A DNA stretch of 64,000 bases from Cytobacillus luteolus. GTDB lineage: Bacteria > Bacillota > Bacilli > Bacillales > Bacillaceae_L. Both the position numbers and the translations under genes were made by a program. Position 1 is the first letter of the stretch. Each line of letters begins with the position of its first letter. Shown one piece after another: positions 28,427-36,985 of this stretch. The stretch is from assembly GCF_017873715.1 (NCBI RefSeq), contig NZ_JAGGKM010000004.1:310001-374000 (forward strand), given 5' to 3'. Below the pieces are notes generated by a model, which was not told where the DNA came from, did not search any database, and saw only the letters and a list, made by a program, of their open reading frames with translations.

Positions 28427-29524
28427 ATGAAGCATAGAATTGAAGAGTTATCAAACTGGTTACAGCAAGAGGATATTACGATGAGCTTTTTAACATCAAC
28501 GGCTAATGTCTTTTATTTAAGTGGGTTTTATACTAACCCCCACGAGCGATTATTAGGTTTATGTGTATTTCAAGACCAAGAGCCAATTTTAATCTGCCCA
28601 AATATGGAGGTATCTCAGGCTCGTTCAAAAGGTTGGGAATATGAGATTATTGGTTATAGTGATACTGATAATCCTTGGAGTATGATCCAGGCGTCATTAA
28701 ATAAGCGTAATATTACCCCTACAAAAATAGCTGTAGAAAAAGAACACATGAATATTGAACGTTATGAAAAATTGCAGGAGCTTTTCGGTAATCCTGTCTT
28801 TGTAGCTGCAGAAGAAAAGATGCATCTTCTACGTATGGTGAAGGATGAAAAGGAAGCAACTATTTTAAGACAAGCAGCAGAGTTAGCAGACTTTGGCGTT
28901 GAAGTAGGAGTTAATGCAATTGCCGAAGGAAAGCCTGAGCTCGAAATTTTGGCTACGATTGAGTATGAACTAAAGAAAAAAGGGATAAATCAAATGTCAT
29001 TTGCAACCATGGTGTTGACTGGACTAAAAACAGCTTCTCCACATGGTAAGCCAGGGTTAGATCTTGTTCAAAAAGGTGATTTAGTTCTATTTGACCTTGG
29101 AGTTGTTTTAGATGGATATTGCTCTGATATTACTAGAACAGTGGCATTCGGATCTATTAACGAAAAACAGAAGGAAATCTATGAGACGGTATTACGAGCG
29201 CAAAAAGAAGCTGTTGAAGCAAGTAAGCCGGGAGTGGCGATTGGATCCATTGACACGATTGCTCGTGATGTTATCACAGAGGCCGGTTTCGGTGAGTACT
29301 TCACACATCGTATTGGCCATGGATTAGGAATAGATGTTCATGAATTTCCATCTATGAATGCAACAAACACAATGCTGCTTCAAAGAGGGATGTCATACAC
29401 TATTGAACCTGGAATTTATGTTCCGTCTATCGGAGGAGTTCGAATCGAGGACGATCTCTTAATTACAGAAGATGGGGTAGAAATATTAACAAGCTATCCA
29501 AAGGAATTACAAATTATTAAGTGA
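28427..29524 (+). CDS. M24 family Xaa-Pro peptidase
   Basis: 365-residue creatinase/prolidase-type protein: N-terminal domain (1-130) and pita-bread metallopeptidase domain (about 135-360). All five metal ligands are visible: VLFDLG and GYCSDITRTV (Asp, Asp), HRIGHGLGIDVHE (His), YTIEPGIY (Glu), GVRIEDDLLI (Glu). Expected to cleave X-Pro dipeptides or remove an N-terminal residue before Pro. The ATG follows AAGGTGGGTAATGT. Monocistronic, ending at a strong terminator. Several paralogues exist in Bacillus, so no symbol is given. Confidence 0.93.
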   Translation: MKHRIEELSNWLQQEDITMSFLTSTANVFYLSGFYTNPHERLLGLCVFQDQEPILICPNMEVSQARSKGWEYEIIGYSDTDNPWSMIQASLNKRNITPTKIAVEKEHMNIERYEKLQELFGNPVFVAAEEKMHLLRMVKDEKEATILRQAAELADFGVEVGVNAIAEGKPELEILATIEYELKKKGINQMSFATMVLTGLKTASPHGKPGLDLVQKGDLVLFDLGVVLDGYCSDITRTVAFGSINEKQKEIYETVLRAQKEAVEASKPGVAIGSIDTIARDVITEAGFGEYFTHRIGHGLGIDVHEFPSMNATNTMLLQRGMSYTIEPGIYVPSIGGVRIEDDLLITEDGVEILTSYPKELQIIK

Positions 29525-29536
29525 GTATAAGAAAAA

Positions 29537-29568
29537 ATGGACCTTTCCTAATTATAGGAAAGGTCCAT
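29537..29568. terminator. Bidirectional terminator after the peptidase gene
   Basis: Perfect 14-bp stem ATGGACCTTTCCTA/TAGGAAAGGTCCAT between converging genes. Confidence 0.88.
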
Positions 29569-29573
29569 TAACT

Positions 29574-30620
29574 TTAGTTTGATAAAGTTTTCTCTTCTGT
29601 ATTTGTCTCTATTCTTTCAAATTGGTCACACATGTAATCAAATAATTTATGATTAAAGTTTTCTTGATTTCTAATATAGCCTGATAATATTTGATACCTT
29701 TCTTCCTGTTGTCTCAAATAGTCTAAAAGGTTGTTTAAGACCTGTTTTTGTTCTTCAATAAACTCCATTAATTCAATATCATCTTCCTTATGCCTTAATA
29801 GCTCCTCTGAGAACTTTCTTTGCAAGCCTTCGTGGTTTTCAACATTATCGATTAGTTGACTATACATTTTAGCCTGATCTAGCACTTTTTCAACTAGCTC
29901 TAAATGCTCTTTTTCAAGGTTATAATAGTGGAGATGAAGTTCCTCTTGAAGCTCCTTCATGCCTTTATATTCATCAGTAACTTCTGTATTTAAAAGCTTT
30001 TGTTTATCGATAAAATCTAATATCGGTAACATTTTATCATTTTGTTCTTCCCGGATTTCCTTATCACTCTTTTTAAGACGTTTAAATCTCTTAAAGATCT
30101 TTTTATTGAATTTCTTTTGCACTTCAATAAATTTGTATAAAGGTGTTAGCTTCTTCTCTTGTTCTTTAAACTTATCTTCTGTCTCACTTTTTACTTTTTG
30201 GTAGTCCTCATAAATGTTTTTGTTTATTTTATCCTGTTCTTCTGACGCTTTCTGTAATGCACCAATCTTTAATTGTAATTCATGTAGCTTGCCATCATGT
30301 CCATGTAGATGACTGTTTAGGTACTGTTCGTTTTCTTGTACCAATGAAGACAACTGTTTGATTCGGTTTGCTTGTTCGGTTATGGAAAGCTCGAATTGCT
30401 CATGCAGATTTCCGTGCTTGGTGGCCAGGTCAATAAGGTTTAGGTTATTTTTTCTTACCTTATCTGATATTTCTCTATTAACGATAGTTTGGTTTTCTAT
30501 ATGTTCTTTCAACACACTTGTATGATACATGTTTTGATTATTTATAAGTTCCTTGAAATGAGTAGGGCTAGGTCTGAATATATGCTGATTCGAGTTATTT
30601 ATATAAGGTTGGGAAGTCAT
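29574..30620 (-). CDS. Coiled-coil repeat protein of unknown function
   Basis: 348 residues, highly charged and almost entirely helical from about residue 30 to 340, with no signal peptide or membrane segment. A motif of form I-E-x-Q-x-x-hydrophobic-N recurs with Gln at residues 44, 129, 168, 207, 291 and 319, for example HIENQTIVN, FIEVQKKFN, FIDKQKLLN and YIRNQENFN. Spacings of 39 residues appear between 129, 168 and 207. The N-terminal 30 residues are Asn/Pro-rich (MTSQPYINNSNQHIFRPSPT). The ATG follows AAGGAGAGAGTCAA. I do not recognise the family; a structural or scaffold role is a guess. Confidence 0.8.
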   Translation of the reverse strand: MTSQPYINNSNQHIFRPSPTHFKELINNQNMYHTSVLKEHIENQTIVNREISDKVRKNNLNLIDLATKHGNLHEQFELSITEQANRIKQLSSLVQENEQYLNSHLHGHDGKLHELQLKIGALQKASEEQDKINKNIYEDYQKVKSETEDKFKEQEKKLTPLYKFIEVQKKFNKKIFKRFKRLKKSDKEIREEQNDKMLPILDFIDKQKLLNTEVTDEYKGMKELQEELHLHYYNLEKEHLELVEKVLDQAKMYSQLIDNVENHEGLQRKFSEELLRHKEDDIELMEFIEEQKQVLNNLLDYLRQQEERYQILSGYIRNQENFNHKLFDYMCDQFERIETNTEEKTLSN

Positions 30621-30778
30621 TTGACTCTCTCCTTTTCAGTGAAAATTTCGCAAATTATTCTTTATTTTATTTAAATACCTATACTTTTGTGACTTAGACC
30701 TATAGAGATCATATGCTAATTAGGGTTTGGATCATTATAAATACTCAAGAAAATGTAATAAATATGAGCCATAAAAAA

Positions 30779-30842
30779 ATAACGGTATCTCAGTCCACTT
30801 GAACAACATCGCAATGTCTGCCGGACTGAAATACCGTTATTA
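30779..30842 (-). terminator. Long hairpin terminator of ald
   Basis: AATAACGGTAT pairs with ATACCGTTATT and CAGTCC with GGACTG around a 26-nt loop; T residues follow on the minus strand. Confidence 0.75.
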
Positions 30843-30862
30843 TTATAAAGCTATAGCAAAAA

Positions 30863-31978
30863 TTAATTTAATAAAGTTCTTGCATCTGAGTATGCAAGTT
30901 CGTGTGATTCTGCAACAGCTTTGTATGTTACATAACCGTTTAATGTATTGATTCCTTTTAATAAAGCTTCATTATCTAAACATGCTTGCTTGTACCCTTT
31001 ATTTGCAATTTGAATTGCATAAGGTACTGTAACATTCGTTAAAGCAATTGTAGAAGTACGCGGTACGGCACCTGGCATATTTGCTACTGCATAGTGTACT
31101 ACATCATGTTTAACATAAGTAGGATCATCATGAGTAGTTATACGGTCAGTCGTTTCAAAAATTCCACCTTGGTCAATTGCAATATCTACGATTACTGAGC
31201 CTGGTGCCATTGATTTTACCATTTCTTCAGTAACTAGCTTAGGTGCTCTTGCCCCTGGAATCAAAACTGCACCAATAACTAAGTCAGATTGGGAAACTGC
31301 TTCAGCAATGTTTAAAGGATTTGACATTAATGTAGTAATGTCTTTACCAAAAATGTCATCAAGTTGACGTAAACGATCTGGGTTTAAGTCGATAATTGTT
31401 ACTTGTGCACCTAAACCAATTGCCATTTTAGCAGCATTTGTTCCAGCTACACCACCACCGATAATTGTTACTTTTCCACGACTAACACCAGGAACTCCAG
31501 CAAGTAAAATTCCTTTTCCACCCTTTGGTCTTTCAAGGAATTGTGCACCCAACTGGGATGACATACGTCCTGCTACCTCGCTCATAGGTGTTAATAAAGG
31601 TAGTGACCCGTTAGGAAGCTGAACCGTCTCATAAGCAATACCAACTACTTTGTTGTCGGTTAATGCCTTTGTTAACTCAGGCTCTGGAGCTAAGTGTAAA
31701 TATGTAAATAAAATTAATCCTTCACGGAAATATTGATATTCAGATGGTAGTGGCTCTTTTACTTTCATAACCATATCCATTGACCAAGCCTCAGAAGCAG
31801 TATCTACTATTTTAGCACCAGCATTTACGTAATCTTCGTCAGTAAAATTTGAGCCAAGGCCTGCATTTGTTTCGATAAATACTTCGTGTCCAGATGTAAT
31901 TAGGTTCACTACACCAGCTGGTGTCATCGCTACACGATTTTCATTATTTTTTATTTCTCTAGGTACACCAATACGCAT
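30863..31978 (-). CDS. ald: Alanine dehydrogenase
   Basis: 371-residue NAD-dependent L-alanine dehydrogenase converting alanine to pyruvate and ammonia; needed for alanine use and normal sporulation in B. subtilis. Start [16 protein letters not shown]; catalytic Lys74 (VMKVKEPLP) and His95 (FTYLHLAPE); Rossmann [16 protein letters not shown]; and [13 protein letters not shown]. The C-terminus is shorter by a few residues than in B. subtilis. The upstream 250 nt contain an AAAATTGTT palindrome that may be regulatory. Confidence 0.97.
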   Translation of the reverse strand: MRIGVPREIKNNENRVAMTPAGVVNLITSGHEVFIETNAGLGSNFTDEDYVNAGAKIVDTASEAWSMDMVMKVKEPLPSEYQYFREGLILFTYLHLAPEPELTKALTDNKVVGIAYETVQLPNGSLPLLTPMSEVAGRMSSQLGAQFLERPKGGKGILLAGVPGVSRGKVTIIGGGVAGTNAAKMAIGLGAQVTIIDLNPDRLRQLDDIFGKDITTLMSNPLNIAEAVSQSDLVIGAVLIPGARAPKLVTEEMVKSMAPGSVIVDIAIDQGGIFETTDRITTHDDPTYVKHDVVHYAVANMPGAVPRTSTIALTNVTVPYAIQIANKGYKQACLDNEALLKGINTLNGYVTYKAVAESHELAYSDARTLLN

Positions 31979-32131
31979 TAAATAATTCCTCCTACTAATT
32001 ATAATTTCAGTAACTACTCAATTATGTAAAATAACATACTAAAACGGCTCACCTTGAGGATTTTAGTATATTCATTAATCTAAAAACCTAAAGTAAAGAG
32101 CTAATAACGTCTCTACTATATCACCATTCTT

Positions 32132-32150
32132 AAAATTGTTAAACAATTTT
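32132..32150. promoter_or_regulatory. Perfect 19-nt palindrome upstream of ald
   Basis: AAAATTGTTAAACAATTTT: 9-nt arms around one A, about 155 nt before the ald start. It has the shape of a dimeric regulator site. Which protein binds is not known from the sequence. Confidence 0.35.
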
Positions 32151-32231
32151 CTTCGCTAATTGGCAAAATTTGATTTTACTGAATAATTCAATAATGAAAA
32201 CCCTTTCAAACTAGTTGTATTCATTACAAAA

Positions 32232-32256
32232 AGACTCTCCTTTTATATGAGAGTCT
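32232..32256 (-). terminator. Terminator of the secreted hypothetical gene
   Basis: AGACTCTC/GAGAGTCT stem followed on the minus strand by five T residues, just after the stop at 32258. Confidence 0.8.
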
Positions 32257-32257
32257 C

Positions 32258-32626
32258 CTATTCACGTTCCCATACCCAAGTATACAGATGGTCATCTTGT
32301 TCCTGCCAGGAAACATCTAGTCTTTCAATTGAAGAGAATCCCTTGTCCTCAAGAAATTTTACTAATTCCTCAGCTTTACTCGCCTTGCTAAGAGGAATTT
32401 CACTAAATAGATTTGTAACCTCTTGTTTTGCTTGTAACCCTTTCATTTCATGTTGCCCTTTCTGGAAGACATATTTGAAAGGATATTTATACTCCCATTT
32501 TGTAATCGATTCCGAATCATGTACAACTACTTTAAATAAGACTGATTCCTTCATTACTTCTGAACTGTTCGAACTAAACCCAAAAAGAATGACGCAAAGT
32601 GAAAAGATAAATAAAATCCCTCTCAT
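32258..32626 (-). CDS. Secreted or membrane-anchored hypothetical protein
   Basis: 122 residues. The N-terminus MRGILFIFSLCVILFGFSS looks like a signal peptide; the mature part has no recognisable domain but carries Trp/Tyr-rich ends (KWEYKYPFKYVF, HLYTWVWERE). No lipobox is evident. The start is ATG at 32626, 5 nt after GAGGTGA, rather than the in-frame GTG at 32635. Own terminator; a repeat element lies 105 nt upstream. Function unknown. Confidence 0.7.
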   Translation of the reverse strand: MRGILFIFSLCVILFGFSSNSSEVMKESVLFKVVVHDSESITKWEYKYPFKYVFQKGQHEMKGLQAKQEVTNLFSEIPLSKASKAEELVKFLEDKGFSSIERLDVSWQEQDDHLYTWVWERE

Positions 32627-32730
32627 AAAAATCACCTCATCAATAGAATGAGGAAAAACTTGGATTTTTATACATGGCTCTTTTGCGAAGAGAATGTGAA
32701 ATTTTATAAATATAAATTAAATTAAGAGTG

Positions 32731-32850
32731 GATTGGAGCGGAAGGCACTTGACTCCTGCGGGAAGTAGAGGAAATGTCGAGACCCCGCAGACGCAACGTC
32801 GAGGAGGCTCGACTTCCTCCCCGCGGAAAGCTAGTGCCTGCAGTGGCAAG
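32731..32850 (-). repeat. Palindromic intergenic repeat, copy 4 (inverted)
   Basis: Same family as 5296-5425, in the opposite orientation: GGAAGGCACTTGACTCCTGC at one end and GCGGAAAGCTAGTGCCTGCAG at the other, with GTCGAG/CTCGAC paired inside. The terminal GTTGATTT is not preserved on the right side, so this copy is degraded there. Confidence 0.82.
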
Positions 32851-32906
32851 AAACGTTCCTTGTTCAATTTTGAAACCTAGAATAGCCAAATAATGTTTAT
32901 TAATGA

Positions 32907-33071
32907 TTATATTTCTTCTTCTTCACTGTTTACTGCAGTTGAATTTAACACATGATATTGATCAACAAAGCCACTGAAATAGGCATTATGTAATTGCTCA
33001 TTCACTTCACTTGTACCAGTTTCATCAAACAGTAATTCTTGCATTGGTATATCCTTATCAGTCATAACCAT
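32907..33071 (-). CDS. Small hypothetical protein (54 aa)
   Basis: ORF beginning M-V-M-T-D-K-D-I-P-M and ending N-S-E-E-E-E-I, acidic and soluble. A good AGGAGATGA ribosome binding site lies directly upstream; the start is either ATG at 33071 (4 nt away) or 33065 (10 nt, perhaps better). It lies between the palindromic repeat and the universal stress gene. No domain recognised. The ribosome binding site and non-repetitive coding-like composition support a real gene. Confidence 0.6.
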   Translation of the reverse strand: MVMTDKDIPMQELLFDETGTSEVNEQLHNAYFSGFVDQYHVLNSTAVNSEEEEI

Positions 33072-33178
33072 TCATCTCCTAATGTTCACCATATTTACAT
33101 TTCTAACTTAGTTTCTGCTATTTTATGGGTGTTATACTGTATATAGGAAGTATTTTGAAATTAAAGGGAGGTTCTCTT

Positions 33179-33631
33179 ATGAGCTTAACTTATACTAAAA
33201 TTCTTGTTGCTGTTGATGGATCAAAGGAATCTGATTGGGCATTTAAAAAGGCAATTGAAATCTCAAAACGTAACAATGCTAGCTTAGTCATTACACATAT
33301 TATAGACACAAGGTCTTTTGCAACTGTTGAAGCGTATGATAGGTCAATTGTGTTAAGAGCTGAAAAGTTTGCTAAAGAACTTTTAGATGAATATCACACA
33401 CGAGCTGAGAAAGAAGACGTCAAAAACTTATATACTGTTTTAGAATATGGGTCCCCAAAAGTTAAAATAGCAAAAGAAATCGCTCCAAAGCATGAAATAG
33501 ATTTAATTGTATGTGGTGGTTCAGGCTTAAACGCAGTAGAACGATTCTTAATCGGAAGTGTCTCTGAAAACATCACACGTTCTGCAACCTGTGACGTTTT
33601 AATTGTAAAATCTGAAAAAGACGAACACTAA
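33179..33631 (+). CDS. Universal stress protein (UspA family)
   Basis: 150-residue Usp domain. N-terminal KILVAVDGSKESDWAFKKAI and the ATP-binding loop G-x2-G-x9-G-[ST] in CGGSGLNAVERFLIGSVSE, ending CDVLIVK. Likely a nucleotide-binding stress protein. The start is ATG at 33179, 6 nt after GGGAGG; the open frame to 33125 has no ribosome binding site. A TATACT at 33134-33139 is a possible -10. Monocistronic. Confidence 0.92.
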   Translation: MSLTYTKILVAVDGSKESDWAFKKAIEISKRNNASLVITHIIDTRSFATVEAYDRSIVLRAEKFAKELLDEYHTRAEKEDVKNLYTVLEYGSPKVKIAKEIAPKHEIDLIVCGGSGLNAVERFLIGSVSENITRSATCDVLIVKSEKDEH

Positions 33632-33633
33632 TG

Positions 33634-33677
33634 AAAAAGCAAAAGCATGAAGATAAGTCTTCATGCTTTTGCTTTTA
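33634..33677 (+). terminator. Strong terminator of the universal stress gene
   Basis: Perfect stem of at least 16 bp (AGCAAAAGCATGAAGA/TCTTCATGCTTTTGCT) followed by TTTT, 3 nt after the stop. Confidence 0.92.
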
Positions 33678-33769
33678 TACCTATTTCTGTAATTCTTACT
33701 TTTTGATGGAATGTCCTAGTTTACTAGTGTACAATTAAACACAGAAATCACCTCTTGGGGGTAAACTGA

Positions 33770-34087
33770 ATGGACAAAACAATTTTCACCTTTAATGAAC
33801 GATTAGGAATTCATATTCCCGTTTTATCAAAGGATTGGGATGAATATAATAAAGAGAAGCAGAATGCGATTTTACTTCAATGGGAAAAGATTAGGGGGAG
33901 GATACCTGATCGAATTTCAGAATTAGAACGTGAGATTAATCGAAAGCAAGCAGAGCTTGATAATGAAGATAATTTCCCACGATCCTGTTTACTCAATTCT
34001 CAAATATCAGACCTTGCTTCTATTATTAATGACCTTTGGCTTTGGTATAGATTGAACCAAAGTGTGTCCATGAAGGGGCACCAATAA
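33770..34087 (+). CDS. Hypothetical protein, helical
   Basis: 105 residues. N-terminal TFNERLGIHIPVLSKDWDEYNKEKQNAILLQWEKIRGRIPDRI, then a helix (ELEREINRKQAELDNE) and a second (SQISDLASIINDLWLWYRLNQ). No signal peptide or membrane segment. The ATG follows TTGGGGGTAAACTGA. I do not recognise the family. Own terminator; converges on moaB. Confidence 0.72.
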   Translation: MDKTIFTFNERLGIHIPVLSKDWDEYNKEKQNAILLQWEKIRGRIPDRISELEREINRKQAELDNEDNFPRSCLLNSQISDLASIINDLWLWYRLNQSVSMKGHQ

Positions 34088-34097
34088 ACAAGGAAGA

Positions 34098-34146
34098 AAA
34101 TAAGACCTAACTTTGGTATAACTAAACCCAAGGTTAGGTCTTATTT
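34098..34146. terminator. Bidirectional terminator between the hypothetical gene and moaB
   Basis: Long stem AAATAAGACCTAAC...GTTAGGTCTTATTT extended by TTGG/CCAA, with flanking A and T runs. Confidence 0.88.
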
Positions 34147-34658
34147 TATAAATCTTTTTTAATCTCTCTCACTACATGGCCAAGTTCCGGGATAATGAGT
34201 TTATTCATTGCCAACTTAACGGCACCTGTTGAACCTGGAGTAGAAAAGATTGCCGTATTTTTTGCTACACCTGCTATCGCCCTTGATAAAATAGCAGATG
34301 AGCCTATATCTTCAGTGTAACTTAGCATCCTAAATAATTCACCAAAGCCTACAATCTCCTTTTCTAAAATCTCCTCTATCGTTTCAATCGTAACATCTCG
34401 TTTAGCAATCCCAGTTCCACCATTCGTTAGGACTACATCAATATTTGGGTTTTCACAGCCAGCTAATACTGACCTATGAATAGCTTCTTTTTCATCTTTT
34501 ACAATTTCATATTCTATGATTTTATGTTCATGTTCCAGAAGAAAGGCTATCATTGTTTTCCCGCTTTTATCTGTTTCCTCTGATCTAGTATCACTTACTG
34601 TAATGACCTTACAGTTCACTGTTAATGGCGCTTGCTGTTTATGCTCTAGTGAACTCAT
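34146..34658 (-). CDS. moaB: MoaB, molybdenum cofactor biosynthesis protein
   Basis: 170-residue MoaB/MogA-fold protein; in the family it adenylylates molybdopterin. ITVSDTR, LTNGGTGIAKRDVTIET, GELFRMLSY and FSTPGSTGAVKLAM are the conserved cofactor-binding elements. The ATG overlaps the stop of the upstream EcsC-family gene (ATGA), so the two are coupled. No other molybdenum cofactor genes are in the window. Confidence 0.93.
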   Translation of the reverse strand: MSSLEHKQQAPLTVNCKVITVSDTRSEETDKSGKTMIAFLLEHEHKIIEYEIVKDEKEAIHRSVLAGCENPNIDVVLTNGGTGIAKRDVTIETIEEILEKEIVGFGELFRMLSYTEDIGSSAILSRAIAGVAKNTAIFSTPGSTGAVKLAMNKLIIPELGHVVREIKKDL

Positions 34659-35500
34659 AGAGAGAGACCTTCCTTTTCCTTTAAATAGCGGAGTTGATAA
34701 TATTTATGTGCAAATTCAGTTACTTTTCTTGTTAACTGGTAATTCATACCTGCACCAATCGCCATTCCAATTAATGGAACTCCTTGTACAATTTTCCTTC
34801 TAAAGACGATAATTAACATGGCTTTCATTAATTGTTTAAGTGGATGTGCCATCCAAGTTACGTCAGTAAGCTCATCACTTCCCTCATAAAAGAAAAAATG
34901 TTCATCTGTTCCATCTAGCTCATCAATTAAACCTTCCCAGCCTTTGTGCTGAATGGAGTTTGGCAGGGTTGCAGCATGGAACACCTTTAGAGAAGTCATC
35001 ATTTCATGTGGAGTATTCACCTCATATCCATACGTCATAGCAATTAATTGGACCACTCGTAAATTAATAATTGTCATCGCTGGAAGGTCCGAACCAAGTA
35101 ATAATACACCACCTGTTCCAGTCAAACCACCTTGGGCAACTGAATATAATCTATGTTTAGCAATTTGATGATCAGCTAGATAAATTAACTGGTCAATTGA
35201 TAGGTTTTTTAGATCACTAACATCTTCAATTTCCTTATAAAAGGTTCGGGCTGATGTAAGTATTCGTTGACGGGCATCCATTTGAAGTTGAGTTCCTTGT
35301 ATAGCGGCATGCAAATGAAAAAGCATGTTATCTAATTTAAGAAAAAATTCACTCCTAACTTCCTCTGGAATTAACTCAAATGCTCTTTCTAACCATTTAT
35401 TGTACGTTGCTTCAAAGTCATTTGGTTCATATTGATAGAGCTTTTGTTCCCATGTTTTAATTTCTTCTACTACTTGTTTTTCTCTTGAAGTTAAACTCAA
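34655..35500 (-). CDS. EcsC family protein
   Basis: 281-residue protein of the EcsC family. Characteristic VAQGGLTGTGGVLLLGSDLPAMTIINLRVVQLIAMTYGYEV (about 123-163, hydrophobic), and KAMLIIVFRRKIVQGVPLIGMAIGAGMNYQLT near the end. EcsC is the third Ecs gene in B. subtilis; this is a stand-alone member of unknown function. The start is TTG at 35500, 8 nt after GGGAGG. Coupled to moaB. Confidence 0.88.
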   Translation of the reverse strand: MSLTSREKQVVEEIKTWEQKLYQYEPNDFEATYNKWLERAFELIPEEVRSEFFLKLDNMLFHLHAAIQGTQLQMDARQRILTSARTFYKEIEDVSDLKNLSIDQLIYLADHQIAKHRLYSVAQGGLTGTGGVLLLGSDLPAMTIINLRVVQLIAMTYGYEVNTPHEMMTSLKVFHAATLPNSIQHKGWEGLIDELDGTDEHFFFYEGSDELTDVTWMAHPLKQLMKAMLIIVFRRKIVQGVPLIGMAIGAGMNYQLTRKVTEFAHKYYQLRYLKEKEGLSL

Positions 35501-35588
35501 GCTTAAAACCTCCCGCTACCATTTTTACCTTATTATGTATTATACCATAAGTAGAGCATTCACCCTCACGAGTTATATGTACAATAAA

Positions 35589-35621
35589 AAACCAGGTGAT
35601 TTCAAGGTAATCACCTGGTTT
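35589..35621 (-). terminator. Intrinsic terminator of ackA
   Basis: Perfect 13-bp stem AAACCAGGTGATT/AATCACCTGGTTT followed on the minus strand by T residues. Confidence 0.88.
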
Positions 35622-35626
35622 GGGTT

Positions 35627-36814
35627 TTATTGAGCTAATCTAACAACGTCCCTTGCAATCATCACTTCTTCATTAGTAGGAATAACAAGAACTTTAACAG
35701 GGGAGTGTGGATAGCTAATAAACGCTTCTTCTCCACGTACCTTGTTTAATGTAGGATCCCAATATACTCCCATAAATTCTAAACCTCTTAATACTCGAGC
35801 ACGAATTGTATCACTATTTTCACCAATACCAGCCGTAAAGATGATTGCATCAACTCCAGACATACGTGCTGCATATGACCCTAAATATTTATGAATCCTG
35901 CTTGCAAAGACCTCTAAGGCTAATTCTGCGCGCTCATTTCCTTCTCCAGCCTGTTGTTCAATATCCCTTAAATCACTAGAAAAGCCTGAAACACCAAGAA
36001 TACCACTTTTCTTATTCAAGACATCTAGTACTTCGTCAGCAGTTTGCCCCGTTTTTTCCATAATATAAGGAATTAATGCAGGGTCAATGTTACCAGATCT
36101 CGTCCCCATTGCCACACCAGCTAAAGGAGTGAAACCCATCGAGGTGTCTATGGACTTACCACCTTCTATCGCAGCAATACTGGCACCATTTCCTAAGTGA
36201 CAAGATATTAAGCGAAGCTGTTCCTTTGGTCGGCCGAGTAGTTGAGCTGCTCGTTCCGATATATATTTATGGGATGTCCCATGGAATCCATACTTTCTAA
36301 TACCATACTTTTCATAATACTCATATGGCAAGCTATATAGGAATGATTTTTCGGGCATCGTTTGATGAAATGCAGTATCAAAAACTGCTACTGCAGGAAC
36401 ATCTGGTAGCACCTCTTTAAAAGCCTTAATTCCGGTTATATTAGCTGGATTATGTAAAGGTGCTAATTCAGATAATTCTTCTATTTTACTAATGACCTCA
36501 TCAGTCAATAAAACAGAGTCATTAAAGATTTCACCACCATGAACCACTCGATGGCCAATACCTTGTATTTCATTTAAAGATTGAATGATCTCAAGGTCCG
36601 TTAGTTTTGCAAGTAATATTTTTACGGCAACAGAATGGTCAGGTATTTCTGTCGTTTCTGTCTGTTTGTTTCCGTTCACTGTTATATTGAAAATAGCATT
36701 ATCTAGCCCTATACGCTCAACTAGCCCTTTTGTTACTACTTTTTCACTAGGCATTTCAAACAACTGAAACTTTAATGAAGAGCTTCCTGCATTTATTGCA
36801 ATTATTTTAGACAT
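35627..36814 (-). CDS. ackA: Acetate kinase
   Basis: 395-residue ASKHA-fold kinase making ATP and acetate from acetyl phosphate in carbon overflow. [70 protein letters not shown] and FTAGIGENS are all present. The ATG follows AGGAGGATTATATA. In B. subtilis ackA is activated by CcpA; I could not find a convincing cre in the 170 nt upstream here. Confidence 0.98.
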   Translation of the reverse strand: MSKIIAINAGSSSLKFQLFEMPSEKVVTKGLVERIGLDNAIFNITVNGNKQTETTEIPDHSVAVKILLAKLTDLEIIQSLNEIQGIGHRVVHGGEIFNDSVLLTDEVISKIEELSELAPLHNPANITGIKAFKEVLPDVPAVAVFDTAFHQTMPEKSFLYSLPYEYYEKYGIRKYGFHGTSHKYISERAAQLLGRPKEQLRLISCHLGNGASIAAIEGGKSIDTSMGFTPLAGVAMGTRSGNIDPALIPYIMEKTGQTADEVLDVLNKKSGILGVSGFSSDLRDIEQQAGEGNERAELALEVFASRIHKYLGSYAARMSGVDAIIFTAGIGENSDTIRARVLRGLEFMGVYWDPTLNKVRGEEAFISYPHSPVKVLVIPTNEEVMIARDVVRLAQ

Positions 36815-36985
36815 TATATAATCCTCCTAATCATTCTACATCCAAGGTGACTACGCATATTATCTAGGTTATTTTGTGCAAAATGAGTCAATTTATATCC
36901 CACCCATTTCATTTAACCATTGAGGATTACAGATTATCAATATGTAGGATAGAAAGGTGCTTTTTTTGTCAAATATATATGTCTA

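Noticed and set aside
32195-32208. TGAAAACCCTTTCA as a cre site before ald
   Set aside because: It lacks the central CG, the most conserved part of cre, and lies over 210 nt from ald.
32640-32867. 75-codon ORF on the minus strand
   Set aside because: Also a read-through of a palindromic repeat copy (32731-32850), with no ribosome binding site.
36815-36985. cre or promoter for ackA
   Set aside because: A TTGACT is present, but no -10 at proper spacing and no acceptable cre could be read.
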